DNA of 64,000 nt. It comes from an uncultured Corynebacterium sp. (GTDB lineage: Bacteria; Actinomycetota; Actinomycetes; Mycobacteriales; Mycobacteriaceae). The position numbers and the translations under genes were made by a program. The stretch covers positions 1-64,000 of the forward strand of contig NZ_CAMQAZ010000014.1 in assembly GCF_946998835.1 (NCBI RefSeq). The letters run 5' to 3'. The notes below the pieces were generated by a model. The model was not told the DNA's origin, did no database searches, and saw nothing but the letters and a program-made list of their open reading frames with translations. Positions within the stretch are counted from its first letter, which is position 1. The number at the start of each line of letters is the position of its first letter. Positions 51,258 through 59,568 of this stretch are shown here, piece after piece.

Positions 51258-52901
51258 TTAACGCACCGGAACGCCTGGCCCCAGCGGAATGCCCGCCAGG
51301 TACCAAAGGACGAAGAAGAGGAACCAGCCCACCAGCATGCACAGCGAGTACGGGATAGCCAGCGACATTAGGGTGCCAACACCGGCCGGCTTGTAGTACT
51401 TCTGCAGGAAGGTCAGTGCCAGCGCGAAGTACGGCGACATCGGCGTAATGATGTTCGTCGGGGAGTCACCGATTCGGAACAGCTGCTGCGAAACTTCTGG
51501 AGACACGTTGACGTACATCAGCATCGGCACCACAACGGGTGCCATCAGTGCCCACTGTGCGGAGCCCGAGGTAATCAGCAGGTTGAGGACACCCACCATC
51601 AGGACGAAGGCTGCAAAGAGCAAAAGCGGTGGCAGATCTGCCTTAGTCAGGAACTCGGAGCCCTTAATAGCAGTCCACTGGCCGATATTGGACCACTTGA
51701 AGTAGGCCGTAAACTGCGAGACCGCGAAGAAGAGCACCATCATTGTGGTCAGCGTGCCCAGACCGCGTTCCATGAATGCTGGCACATCCGCAGAGGAAGT
51801 GATGGTCTTGGCTCCGATGCCGTACGCAATACCGACAACGGCGAAGAAGAGGGCAATGGACACCACGACGTCGGTAAGCAGCACGGAATTCAAGATGCCG
51901 TCGCCCTCGCCGCGCAGGGGCGAGCCCGGGATGAACAGCGCGGCGAACCAGAGAGCCAGGAAGATAACGGCGGCGATGTTGCCGTAGCGCAGGCCACGGC
52001 GCTCGGCGTCGTCCAGAACGAGCTTGTCGCGACCGCTGCTGGAGTTGTCGGAGGAGCTGTCCGGGGCTTTGTTTGCAGCATTCTCTTCAGCGGCCTCCTC
52101 CGAGGCACCCGGCTTGGTGAACTCAGCAGCTTCGTGGTCAATGTGGTCTTCGTGGATGGTCTTCTTTACGTGCTTGGTGATGAACAGCTCAGTAACAGCT
52201 GTAATAATCAGCGCCAGCACAATCGACGAGGCCATGGTGAAGAAGTAGTTGGCCAGCGGCGAAACCACGTACTCCGAATCCACGAACTGTGCTGCGTTCG
52301 TGGAGATACCCGCCAGCAGAACATCGGTGATGTTCAGCACCAGGGAGGAATTGAATCCGGCCGATGAGGCGGCAAAGGCGACCATGGCACCGACAATCGG
52401 GTTGCGACCAACCGCGGCGAATGAGGCGGCACCCAGCGGAATGAGGATGACGTAGACAGCGTCGGAGGCAATCGAACCAGTCACACCGGCCAGTGCAACA
52501 ATGAATGTCAGCAGGACAGGGGAGTGCACCTTGGAAATTGCCGCGCGGATTGCCGAGCCGATGTAACCGGAGTACTCCGCAATTGCGACACCGAGCATGC
52601 ACACCAGAATCAGGCCAACTGGTGCGAAGTCCGTGAAGTTCGTTACCGCTTCCGAGACCATCTTCTGCAGGTACTCCGCGGTAGCGAGGCTTTCCACCTC
52701 GATGATGTCGCCCGACGCTGGGTCCTTGGCCTGCATACCTGCCGCCGCGCCAATCCACGACGAGACGATGACCACACCAGCGAGGATTACGAATAACCAA
52801 AATGGATTCGGCAGTGCGTTGCCGATGCGTTCAAGTGTTGCTAGGAACCCCTTTGGCTTCGGTGGCGCTTTATCCGGTTCCAACGTTTTTGACTGTCCCA
52901 T
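51258..52901 (-). CDS. AbgT family transporter
   Basis: 547 aa, about eleven helices. Motifs: GNALPNPFWLFVILAGVVIVSSW, GSIASDAVYVILIPLGAASFAAVGRNP, FAASSAGFNSSL and RIGDSPTNIITPMSPYF. AbgT proteins import p-aminobenzoyl-glutamate or export sulfonamides and folate-related drugs. A Ser/Glu/Asp-rich cytoplasmic loop (about 240-280) is long. ATG 52901 has AGAGGGA upstream; the frame to 53321 is unsupported. Confidence 0.9.
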   Translation of the reverse strand: MGQSKTLEPDKAPPKPKGFLATLERIGNALPNPFWLFVILAGVVIVSSWIGAAAGMQAKDPASGDIIEVESLATAEYLQKMVSEAVTNFTDFAPVGLILVCMLGVAIAEYSGYIGSAIRAAISKVHSPVLLTFIVALAGVTGSIASDAVYVILIPLGAASFAAVGRNPIVGAMVAFAASSAGFNSSLVLNITDVLLAGISTNAAQFVDSEYVVSPLANYFFTMASSIVLALIITAVTELFITKHVKKTIHEDHIDHEAAEFTKPGASEEAAEENAANKAPDSSSDNSSSGRDKLVLDDAERRGLRYGNIAAVIFLALWFAALFIPGSPLRGEGDGILNSVLLTDVVVSIALFFAVVGIAYGIGAKTITSSADVPAFMERGLGTLTTMMVLFFAVSQFTAYFKWSNIGQWTAIKGSEFLTKADLPPLLLFAAFVLMVGVLNLLITSGSAQWALMAPVVVPMLMYVNVSPEVSQQLFRIGDSPTNIITPMSPYFALALTFLQKYYKPAGVGTLMSLAIPYSLCMLVGWFLFFVLWYLAGIPLGPGVPVR

Positions 52902-53066
52902 ATATAAATCCCTCTGTGTTAGACGTTGGTAAAAGGTTAGGGGAAAGTAAGTTGCGTCACAACGTAAAAGGCCAGAGGGATGCGTATGCGAACTGCATGC
53001 AGGCACATAAGGGAAAGTTAAGGGAATAGCTGTAGCGCTCACTCTTCGGCTAGAGTTAAGCAGGTT

Positions 53067-53570
53067 ATGGGCAAGAAGAAGTCGAAGAAAGAAAAGGTCA
53101 GCGCCAACAACGCGGTGGTGGCCACCAATCGTCGTGCCCGCCATGACTACAACATTCTGGACACCTACGAATGCGGTGTCGTTCTCGTGGGCACTGAGGT
53201 CAAGGCGCTGCGCGAGGGCAAAGCATCGCTTAACGACGCCTTTGCGACCATCGACGACGGAGAAGTGTGGCTGCGCGGGCTGCATATCCCGGAGTACTCC
53301 TACGGTTCGTGGACTAATCACTCACCGCGTCGCTCGCGCAAGCTGTTGTTGCACCGCAAGGAGATTGACACCCTGTGGGGCAAGGTCCGCGATGGCAACA
53401 ACACGCTTGTACCCCTGAAGCTGTACTTCACCAACGGTCGCTTGAAGGTCGAGCTCGCACTCGCCCGCGGTAAGCAGGATTATGACAAGCGCCAGGACAT
53501 CAAGCGCCGCACGGAGGAGCGCGAAGCTACTCGTGCGCTGGGCCGTCGTGTGAAGGGGATTCAGGGGTAG
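53067..53570 (+). CDS. smpB: SsrA-binding protein
   Basis: 167 aa. Binds tmRNA and brings it to stalled ribosomes. Conserved: VATNRRARHDYNILDTYECGVVLVGTEVKALREGKASL and KLLLHRKEIDTL, with a basic C-terminal tail (KRQDIKRRTEEREATRALGRRVKG). Its RNA partner ssrA lies 780 bases downstream, with one gene on the opposite strand between them. Confidence 0.95.
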   Translation: MGKKKSKKEKVSANNAVVATNRRARHDYNILDTYECGVVLVGTEVKALREGKASLNDAFATIDDGEVWLRGLHIPEYSYGSWTNHSPRRSRKLLLHRKEIDTLWGKVRDGNNTLVPLKLYFTNGRLKVELALARGKQDYDKRQDIKRRTEEREATRALGRRVKGIQG

Positions 53571-53598
53571 AAGAGGTCTTCATTAGAAAAGGCCTCTA

Positions 53599-54186
53599 TT
53601 AGAAGGGGAACTCAGTCGCATCGACTGGGAGGATGAGCAGGCCAATGACATTTTCGTGACGGTCAAAGGCAACTCGAGCCATCCACTCGCCGGCTTCATG
53701 CTTGAGGGTGGTTATGACGAGGCTTGTGCCGAGAATCTTCGACAGTAGTTTTTGCGAGGTCGGTGCCTTAGTCCTGGTTCCCCCGAGGCTGGTGACTTGG
53801 GTGTCGTCGAAAGATTCGAACGCGCCAGTCTCGGTGAGAACGTCTGACCATGCAGAGTAGATGGTGGACCAGGGGAGGTCCTTTCGGAGCTTTGGCGAGA
53901 TCATGTTGACGGTTTCTGTTTCTTCACCGTTGATGATGTGGCGAAGGAATTTTTCGCCGAGCTCGGCGATATGAGTAGTTTTTGTCGCAGTCATTAATTC
54001 TCCTGAAACGGGGTCTGGGACACTTCCGAACCGCTTGAATGCCGCCTGCCGGGAGATATTGAGTGCATTTCCAATCTCTGCCCATGAGTGGCCCGCTGCG
54101 CGAGCCTGCGCCACAGCATCCTCAAGTTCTTGTTCGGCAATGTTCTTTGCTTGCAGTCGGTGACGGATTGTCGTCAATGGATCCAT
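53599..54186 (-). CDS. HTH transcriptional regulator-like protein
   Basis: 195 aa from ATG 54186. N-terminal helix-turn-helix: LEDAVAQARAAGHSWAEIGNALNISRQAAFKRFG. The rest (about 70-195) is an alpha/beta domain resembling DUF3887-type ligand domains (LRKDLPWSTIYSAWSDVLTETGAFESFDDTQV). The frame stays open to 54417, running antisense into ssrA, so a shorter start is needed. 54186 leaves two GTCAACC-N3-GGTTGAC palindromes in the promoter; ATG 54306 would place them inside the gene. Probably autoregulatory. Function beyond DNA binding is unknown. Confidence 0.72.
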   Translation of the reverse strand: MDPLTTIRHRLQAKNIAEQELEDAVAQARAAGHSWAEIGNALNISRQAAFKRFGSVPDPVSGELMTATKTTHIAELGEKFLRHIINGEETETVNMISPKLRKDLPWSTIYSAWSDVLTETGAFESFDDTQVTSLGGTRTKAPTSQKLLSKILGTSLVITTLKHEAGEWMARVAFDRHENVIGLLILPVDATEFPF

Positions 54187-54193
54187 GACTGCA

Positions 54194-54233
54194 GTCAACC
54201 ATTGGTTGACATAGTTGTCAACCCGGGGTTGAC
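54194..54233. promoter_or_regulatory. twin operators GTCAACC-N3-GGTTGAC
   Basis: Two perfect 7-3-7 palindromes at 54194-54210 and 54217-54233, centres 23 bases apart (about two helical turns). They begin eight bases upstream of the HTH gene start. A TTGACA within the second could be its -35 element. Confidence 0.75.
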
Positions 54234-54349
54234 GTTCGGACGGGGGCTGTAGGTCCGCGACGAAGTTTGTTGACTTTTCTCGTCGTAAAGCGTTATTCTT
54301 GAACATCCTTCGAGCGCTACGCACATTCCCGCGTTCGAAGGCATTGTAT

Positions 54350-54731
54350 GGGGCTGATATGGTTTCGACACCGTACAGTGAGCCAGGGGAAGCGTGCCGG
54401 TGCAGGCTAGAGACCACCGTTTAAGCGTCGTAGCAACTGATTAAGCGCCGAGAACACTCAGCGCGACTACGCTCTCGCTGCCTAATTAAGCGACTAGCGT
54501 GTCTGTCAGACCGGGCTTGCCCTTTGGTCCGGACCCTGGCATCGACTTAAAAGGGCTCGCCCGATGGGTGTGCCGTAAGGCTCATTGGGGATCTTCTTAC
54601 TTGCGGCTGGGCCCGTCATTCGGACATGTTTGCCTGAGCCGAAGGGTCAAGTAGAGGCAATCGTGCGAACTGCGCACGGAGAAGCCCTGGCGAGTTGGCG
54701 GTGGACCCGAGTTCAATTCTCGGCAGCTCCA
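54350..54731 (+). ncRNA. ssrA: transfer-messenger RNA
   Basis: 5' end GGGGCTGATATGG pairs with 3' CAGCTCC of the acceptor arm. The 3' TTCAATTCTCGG is the T-arm. The tag frame begins at GCC 54447 and encodes AENTQRDYALAA, with TAA at 54483-54485; the ALAA ending is the usual protease signal. The 3' CCA is not encoded. The last bases (54719-54733) form the attachment core of the integrated element, which restores the tmRNA end. Confidence 0.95.
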
Positions 54732-54733
54732 CG
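54719..54733 (+). other. attL core of the ssrA-integrated element
   Basis: CTCGGCAGCTCCACG, identical to 61816-61830. The repeat covers the tmRNA T-arm end and acceptor strand, a classic tyrosine-integrase target. Confidence 0.88.
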
Positions 54734-54742
54734 AACAGCATT

Positions 54743-54774
54743 CCCCCCGGTTGTTGATGACCGGGGGGTTTGTT
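54743..54774 (+). terminator. terminator just inside attL
   Basis: CCCCCCGG / CCGGGGGG 8-bp stem, 10-base loop, then TTTGTTGT. It now ends ssrA transcription, having come in with the element. Confidence 0.8.
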
Positions 54775-54845
54775 GTATCCGGCCTGGTAGTGACTGTTTT
54801 TAGTCTACATGATTAATGTCCTGTGGTGGACTCGGATAGACTGGA

Positions 54846-54884
54846 ATCTGGCACAAATCTGGCATATCTGGCACAAATCTGGCA
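54846..54884 (+). repeat. left integrase arm-site cluster
   Basis: ATCTGGCA occurs at 54846, 54857, 54866 and 54877, with spacings of 11, 9 and 11. The same motif occurs twice near attR with spacing 11. Position between the core and int fits arm-type integrase binding sites. Confidence 0.7.
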
Positions 54885-54914
54885 CGCGCAGCATGACCAC
54901 CACAGGCGGAAACA

Positions 54915-56177
54915 ATGGCATTCGGTAGCATTCGAAAACTCAAGTCTGGAAGATTCCAGGCGCGCTACACCTACCGGGGGCAAGACTGTAAAGCCCCGGA
55001 TACCTTCAAAACCCGCAGCCTTGCGCAAGGCTGGCTGAACGAAGAAGAGAAACTGATTAGTTTCAATGAGTGGACTCACCCGGAGCAGCGGGCGGCGGAA
55101 GAGCAGCTAGCGCAGCAGCGCCACGCCCTTACCGTGGAAGCATGGCTAGAGCAGTATCACGACGGCCTTACGGTCCGCGCGTCTACGCTGCAGACTTATC
55201 GGCGTACCGTCCGCAACCGCATTACTGACCCACGGCCCCCTGGTGACAAGGACCCGGACATTACCCGGCTTGCTGGTATTCCCCTTGTGGAACTGACTAA
55301 ATCCGATGTTTACGCGTGGTGGGACGCTATCACCCGTGCTTATGACACCCCGGAAACAAACCAAAAAGCCTATGTGCGGCTTAAGGCAGCGTGCGACGAA
55401 GCGGTTCGACGTGAGCTGATAGACCGTAATCCGGTGGAGATTGCGGCGGCTAAGCGGCGCAGCACACGAGAATTACCGTATCTGCCCACCACGGAGGAGT
55501 TACACGCCGTCGTCGATGGAATGCGGCCGTCGTACAAGCTGCTGACTGTCCTGTGTTTGTTTCATGGTTTGCGTATCGGTGAAGCAATCGCGGTGGAAGT
55601 ACAGGACGTAATCAGTGCCGATGTGCCGGTGCCGTATGCCCCTCGGTACTCGATTCGGGTTAGGCAGAACGCGCAGCGGATTACACCGGACGGCGGTAGC
55701 ACATTCATGCTGGCACAACGGCCTAAGAGCCGGGCGGGTACCAGGGAGGTCCCTTTTATGCCGTCAATGGTGCCGTTGTTGTGGGAGCACCTGGCTAAGC
55801 ATGTAGCCCCGGAACCGGTGGAACTCAATCAGGCTGCAGACCTCGGAGGCGGCACACGCCCGGCCCGATTGCTGACCACCACAAGCAAGGGTGAAATTGT
55901 TTTTGACACGTCTTATAGGGCGGTGCTGGAGCGGGCTGTGAAGCGGGCGGGTGTGTCTGAGCGGATTAAACCGCATTCGGGTAGGCGCTGGTTGGTGACC
56001 CGGCTTGCGGAAGAGGGTGCGCATGTAAAAGAGATTGGCCGGATTCTCGGTGATGATGATTTGAGTGTGATTATGGGCGTTTACATGTTGGTTCGCACGT
56101 CGAGGACTACGGAGCTTATAGGCATTGTGGACGCGTCGGTTGCGGCGGCGCAGCCGAAAGAGCAGGGGCAGGAGTAG
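54915..56177 (+). CDS. int: tyrosine recombinase/integrase
   Basis: 420 aa. N-terminal arm-binding domain (about 1-60, SIRKLKSGRFQARYTYRG), SAM-like core-binding domain (about 70-180), catalytic domain with Arg220 in FHGLRIGEA, HxxR at 354-357 (HSGR), and Tyr390 in VIMGVYMLV. The usual LGH box reads LGDDD. It integrates the element at ssrA. It is adjacent to attL, transcribed inward. The next gene starts five bases after it. Confidence 0.95.
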   Translation: MAFGSIRKLKSGRFQARYTYRGQDCKAPDTFKTRSLAQGWLNEEEKLISFNEWTHPEQRAAEEQLAQQRHALTVEAWLEQYHDGLTVRASTLQTYRRTVRNRITDPRPPGDKDPDITRLAGIPLVELTKSDVYAWWDAITRAYDTPETNQKAYVRLKAACDEAVRRELIDRNPVEIAAAKRRSTRELPYLPTTEELHAVVDGMRPSYKLLTVLCLFHGLRIGEAIAVEVQDVISADVPVPYAPRYSIRVRQNAQRITPDGGSTFMLAQRPKSRAGTREVPFMPSMVPLLWEHLAKHVAPEPVELNQAADLGGGTRPARLLTTTSKGEIVFDTSYRAVLERAVKRAGVSERIKPHSGRRWLVTRLAEEGAHVKEIGRILGDDDLSVIMGVYMLVRTSRTTELIGIVDASVAAAQPKEQGQE

Positions 56178-56182
56178 GCGGC

Positions 56183-56620
56183 ATGGTCAAAAAGAAAAGT
56201 GAGCGGTGGAAAACGCCGGAGCCTGAGAGGTGGGGCGTAGTCCGTGTTATCGACCGGGGCAAAGTTCTGGGAGAGATTGTCGTATTCCCGGATGCTGGGG
56301 ATATTTACGTGGACCCCAGGAAGTCGGGGGTCCAATACCTAGAAGATGGGGACACTCTTCCTGCAAGGTCGATTTACAGCAAAGTTGTAATTCACGACCC
56401 GGAGGCGTTTTTCAAGGGGCGTTATTGGCCGCCAGAGTTCGGTACAGAGCGGCACCCTCTTACTCTTGGTGAAGTTCTACGCTGTGTTCAGTCCTATTAT
56501 CAGTTCCCTGATTTTTCTGTGTCTCGTGAGAAGTTGGGCCGCGTGATGTTGGAGCTATGGCGTAACGGTAAAGAAACTATTGAGTATCGGGACCTTCAGA
56601 AACTGTTGGGAATGCGTTAA
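56183..56620 (+). CDS. unknown protein, paralogue of the next gene
   Basis: 145 aa. Beta-rich N-terminal half (WGVVRVIDRGKVLGEIVVFPDAGDIYV) and a helical C-terminus QFPDFSVSREKLGRVMLELW then TIEYRDLQKLLGMR. The C-terminus is shared with the next protein: FPDF.(V/I)..EKL..V...L...G...I.Y......LGM. No membrane segment or known motif. It occupies the cargo position after int. Function unknown. Confidence 0.75.
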   Translation: MVKKKSERWKTPEPERWGVVRVIDRGKVLGEIVVFPDAGDIYVDPRKSGVQYLEDGDTLPARSIYSKVVIHDPEAFFKGRYWPPEFGTERHPLTLGEVLRCVQSYYQFPDFSVSREKLGRVMLELWRNGKETIEYRDLQKLLGMR

Positions 56621-57001
56621 ATGAAAAAGTCTGAACGTGACCGTCCTGCTGGTCTAATTGTTCGCGTGCGTGACGGGAAATACATCATGGGGGATTTGTC
56701 GGCATACGTGAGGCTCGATAGCGGTATGGAAATAGATGGGGTTTACGTAACAAACCGATGGGGAGAGGATTACCTTCCGGGTTGGGCAGTGGGGCCAAAT
56801 GACCGAACGAAGCAAATTTGGATAGAGGAGCGAAATGAGCAGGTAGAGAGCGGTGCGCAGTTAGTGAGGCGGGTTCGCTATGTAGTGTTCCCTGATTTTC
56901 GTATTCGTGAAGAGAAATTAGCGCCGGTGGTTAATAAGTTGCAGATGGCTGGTGTGCGTGAAATTCAGTATTTGGCAATACGGCAGGCGCTGGGAATGTA
57001 G
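56621..57001 (+). CDS. unknown protein, paralogue of the preceding gene
   Basis: 126 aa, starting in the base after the previous stop. It shares the C-terminal pattern VFPDFRIREEKLAPVVNKLQ then REIQYLAIRQALGM, and the N-terminal basic MKKSER start. The middle (RWGEDYLPGWAVGPNDRTKQ) differs. Tandem duplication with divergence is the likely origin. Coupled translation with the upstream gene probable. Function unknown. Confidence 0.75.
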   Translation: MKKSERDRPAGLIVRVRDGKYIMGDLSAYVRLDSGMEIDGVYVTNRWGEDYLPGWAVGPNDRTKQIWIEERNEQVESGAQLVRRVRYVVFPDFRIREEKLAPVVNKLQMAGVREIQYLAIRQALGM

Positions 57002-57259
57002 AAGCTCCAGAGGTCCATGCGTGAGCATATGGGGGCGTGCTAGAGTGTGGTTGATTCTTCACATTTGTTTGAGCCGTGACACTGTAGTGAAGTAACCATT
57101 TAGCTAGGTGGTTTACCGCCATAGGCGGGGTTAAGACGGCAGATGACAGAGTTTCTACTGTCCCTAGCACCTAAAGGCGGTGCTTTGTAGTAAAAGCCCT
57201 GATTCGTTGGGGGTTACTACTCGTACCTAAAAACGGGTACGTGGGAAAGTAGTTCTGTT
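57002..57259 (+). promoter_or_regulatory. structured leader before the HTH gene
   Basis: About 260 bases with no gene and several hairpins: CCGCC-ATA-GGCGG (57116-57128), AGCACC-TAAAGGC-GGTGCT (57166-57184, then TT), and GTACC-TAAAAACG-GGTAC (57223-57240). The last two share the loop pattern ACCTAAA. A TAGAGT -10-like element lies near 57042. May be an attenuator or small RNA. Confidence 0.5.
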
Positions 57260-57514
57260 ATGACTGGTGCAGCAACTCGCGCCACCACGAAAACCACCAC
57301 CGCAGCCGCTCGCGGCAAGCAGCTTAAGCCCCGACACATGGGCAGCGTAAAAGACGCTGCAGAGCGTTGGGCAATCAGCGAAAAGACTATTCGGCGCATG
57401 ATTAACGCCGGGGAGCTCGTCGGTTACTATCCGACACCCCGCGCCCTGCGTGTGGACTTTTTTGAGCTCGATTCCCTCATGGAGTCCCGCGCCACTCGTA
57501 AGGTGGTGGCGTAA
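57260..57514 (+). CDS. MerR/excisionase-like HTH protein
   Basis: 84 aa. The helix-turn-helix VKDAAERWAISEKTIRRMINAGELVGYYPTPRALRVDFFELDSLM is of the HTH_17/excisionase type. The N-terminal Thr/Ala-rich, basic stretch is probably disordered. In this context it may be the recombination directionality factor or a regulator. It is the first gene of a tightly packed four-gene operon. Confidence 0.82.
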   Translation: MTGAATRATTKTTTAAARGKQLKPRHMGSVKDAAERWAISEKTIRRMINAGELVGYYPTPRALRVDFFELDSLMESRATRKVVA

Positions 57515-57517
57515 CGC

Positions 57518-57883
57518 ATGACCACCAACTACACCCCAGCTGATTTACTGGCCTACCTCAAGGAAAATGGGCTAATCGACGCGGCGATTGAAGCGCTGTA
57601 CACACTCGCAGACGATATGAGCGCGTCCGAACAGGCAGACTTCGCGGTAACTGTTCTGGAGTCCCTGCAGAAGATTATCGCGTATGAGGTTCGGGTCCAC
57701 CGGCTCGATACCGCCACGCGCTACAGCAATGGCGTGCCGTTGACTGTCACCGGGCTAGAGCCGTATGAGGAAGTCGATACCGACGGCGTGCGGCATACGG
57801 GAGTACGCCCGTTTACCACCTGTATGCACCCCAGTGGTGCGGTAATCCACCCGGCTATCGACAACGGCGGGGAGGTGGCGTAA
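57518..57883 (+). CDS. unknown protein (121 aa)
   Basis: Starts MTTNYTPADLLAYLKENGLI, mostly helical first 70 residues, then VPLTVTGLEPYEEVDTDGVRHTGVRPF. No recognised domain. It begins three bases after the HTH gene and ends three before the next, so it is co-transcribed. Confidence 0.7.
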   Translation: MTTNYTPADLLAYLKENGLIDAAIEALYTLADDMSASEQADFAVTVLESLQKIIAYEVRVHRLDTATRYSNGVPLTVTGLEPYEEVDTDGVRHTGVRPFTTCMHPSGAVIHPAIDNGGEVA

Positions 57884-57886
57884 CCC

Positions 57887-58192
57887 GTGGTTGAAAAGAA
57901 TATCCCCGCGCCGGTGAGACACGGGGCATTCGCAGAATCAACTCCCAATTTTATCATTTACCAGCAGCTGCACGTGTGCTTTGGATACTCGAAAGACATG
58001 CGGAAGTGTGCCCGTGAAGTCGCTGGGAAACTCGCAGCGATTGAGCAATTCGGAAGCGTGGACATGAGCGCCTGGGAATCAACGCTAACAGTCCATGAAC
58101 TGCGGTTGTTGTGGGAACTGGCAACACCACAGCAGCGCCGGGCGGTTGAAGAGCTAGCGGACGTGATTAAGCACAGGGACGGTGCGGCGTGA
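57887..58192 (+). CDS. unknown protein (101 aa)
   Basis: GTG start. C-terminal half helical (WESTLTVHELRLLWELATPQQRRAVEELADVIKHRD). One cysteine pair (VCFGY, KCARE). It overlaps the ATPase gene by four bases (GTGA), so the pair is translationally coupled. Possibly a partner of the ATPase by position only. Confidence 0.68.
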   Translation: MVEKNIPAPVRHGAFAESTPNFIIYQQLHVCFGYSKDMRKCAREVAGKLAAIEQFGSVDMSAWESTLTVHELRLLWELATPQQRRAVEELADVIKHRDGAA

Positions 58193-59568
58193 GCAAGCAG
58201 CGAACACGGTACACACTGGACCAGCTAGAGAATGTTGAACCGCTGGAATATCAGGTGTTCACCTCCTCGCAGGCAATGCGGAAAATCTGGCATAGAAGCA
58301 TCGCCCGGCGTATGTCCCCGTGGGGAGTGCTGGCAAACGTGCTGGCCTATGTCAGTGTGGCGATTCCCCCACTTGTTCAAACCCCACCAATCCTAGGAGG
58401 CTATGGGTCGCTAAATCTGCTGGTTGGTCTGGTCGGTTCCTCTGGAGCGGGTAAAGGCGCGTCACAGGCCGTAGCCCGTGAACTCCTGTTGTTCAAGCAG
58501 TACGACGCGGGCGGCCTCGATGTTGATATTGAGGAGTTCCCACTGGGCACCGGTCAGGGTGTAGCACAGGTGTTTAAGCCACCGGCCAAAGACGAGGACC
58601 GGCCGCAGATTGACCGCGCCCTGTTCGTCGCCACTGAAATTGATGGGCTGGCAGCAAGCACTCAGCAACGCGGCGCAACAATCATGACGGTGCTCCGTCA
58701 GGTCTGGTCAGGAGAAAACCCCGGGGCCGTCAACGGCAGCCGGGAGACTACCCGCAATATCCCGGCCCACTCATACAGGGCTAGCCTGCTGTGTGGAATC
58801 CAACCGGAACGCTCCGCAGCACTACTCAATGAACACGAGCTAGCAGGCGGCACTCCTCAAAGGTGGTTGTGGCTGGAAGTAGCACGCTACCCCGGCCGGG
58901 AGCGCCGGGCCGATAAGGAACTGGCCGCCGGGCCGCTAACGGTTGTGATGCCGAAGTCCTTTGCCCCGCCGGAGTCCAAAACACAGCAGCACCCGAAGCC
59001 GGTAACCATTGATGTGCCGGAGGAGGCGGAGACAGAAACTGTTGAGCTCTACGAGGAAAATCAACTCAAAGATGACGGCTCGGTCCATACGCACCGCAAC
59101 CTAACCAGAATCAAAGTTGCGTGCCTGCTGGCCGTCCTCAATGGCAGCAAAGCCAACGGTCGCATTGCGGTAACCCCCGATGAATGGCGCATTGCCGGGC
59201 TGGTCATGGATAAGTCAGACCAAGCACGACAGCGGTGCGAGACAGCGTTAAAGGCAGCAGAGTCACGGGATAAGACACGCCGCATTGTTGAAGACGAAGT
59301 AGCGCGTGACGACGCGCGCAGGCAGACGGCAATCAATTGGGTTCGCCGCAGAGTTCACCACGGATTCTTTGACGATTGGGTTATCGGTGGTGCTGCACGC
59401 AACAGCGCTGATAGTAAATTGCGTGGTCAGTTTCCGGGCGCGCTGCACTACGTCGTTGACCATGACAAGCTACTTGAGCGCGTTCCACTCATGGACCGCA
59501 GCGGCAAGAATCAGGCGCGCGACAAAGACGGATTGCCTGAATACCAGTACCGGAAGCTAGGCAGGTAG
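58189..59568 (+). CDS. DUF3987-like Walker ATPase, putative replication protein
   Basis: 459 aa. Walker A GLVGSSGAGKGASQ (about residue 85), Walker B RALFVATEID (about 146), an arginine-rich stretch SRETTRNIPAHSYRASLLCGIQPERS, and a C-terminal helical part (about 330-459). It resembles DUF3987-type helicase/primase-associated proteins of actinobacterial integrative elements. Likely initiates or assists element replication; inference. A repeat cluster follows directly. Confidence 0.72.
   Translation: MSKQRTRYTLDQLENVEPLEYQVFTSSQAMRKIWHRSIARRMSPWGVLANVLAYVSVAIPPLVQTPPILGGYGSLNLLVGLVGSSGAGKGASQAVARELLLFKQYDAGGLDVDIEEFPLGTGQGVAQVFKPPAKDEDRPQIDRALFVATEIDGLAASTQQRGATIMTVLRQVWSGENPGAVNGSRETTRNIPAHSYRASLLCGIQPERSAALLNEHELAGGTPQRWLWLEVARYPGRERRADKELAAGPLTVVMPKSFAPPESKTQQHPKPVTIDVPEEAETETVELYEENQLKDDGSVHTHRNLTRIKVACLLAVLNGSKANGRIAVTPDEWRIAGLVMDKSDQARQRCETALKAAESRDKTRRIVEDEVARDDARRQTAINWVRRRVHHGFFDDWVIGGAARNSADSKLRGQFPGALHYVVDHDKLLERVPLMDRSGKNQARDKDGLPEYQYRKLGR

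Noticed and set aside
54187..54417. N-terminal 77-codon extension of the HTH gene
   Set aside because: Its first part is antisense to ssrA and the rest covers two perfect operator palindromes; no homology-like features.
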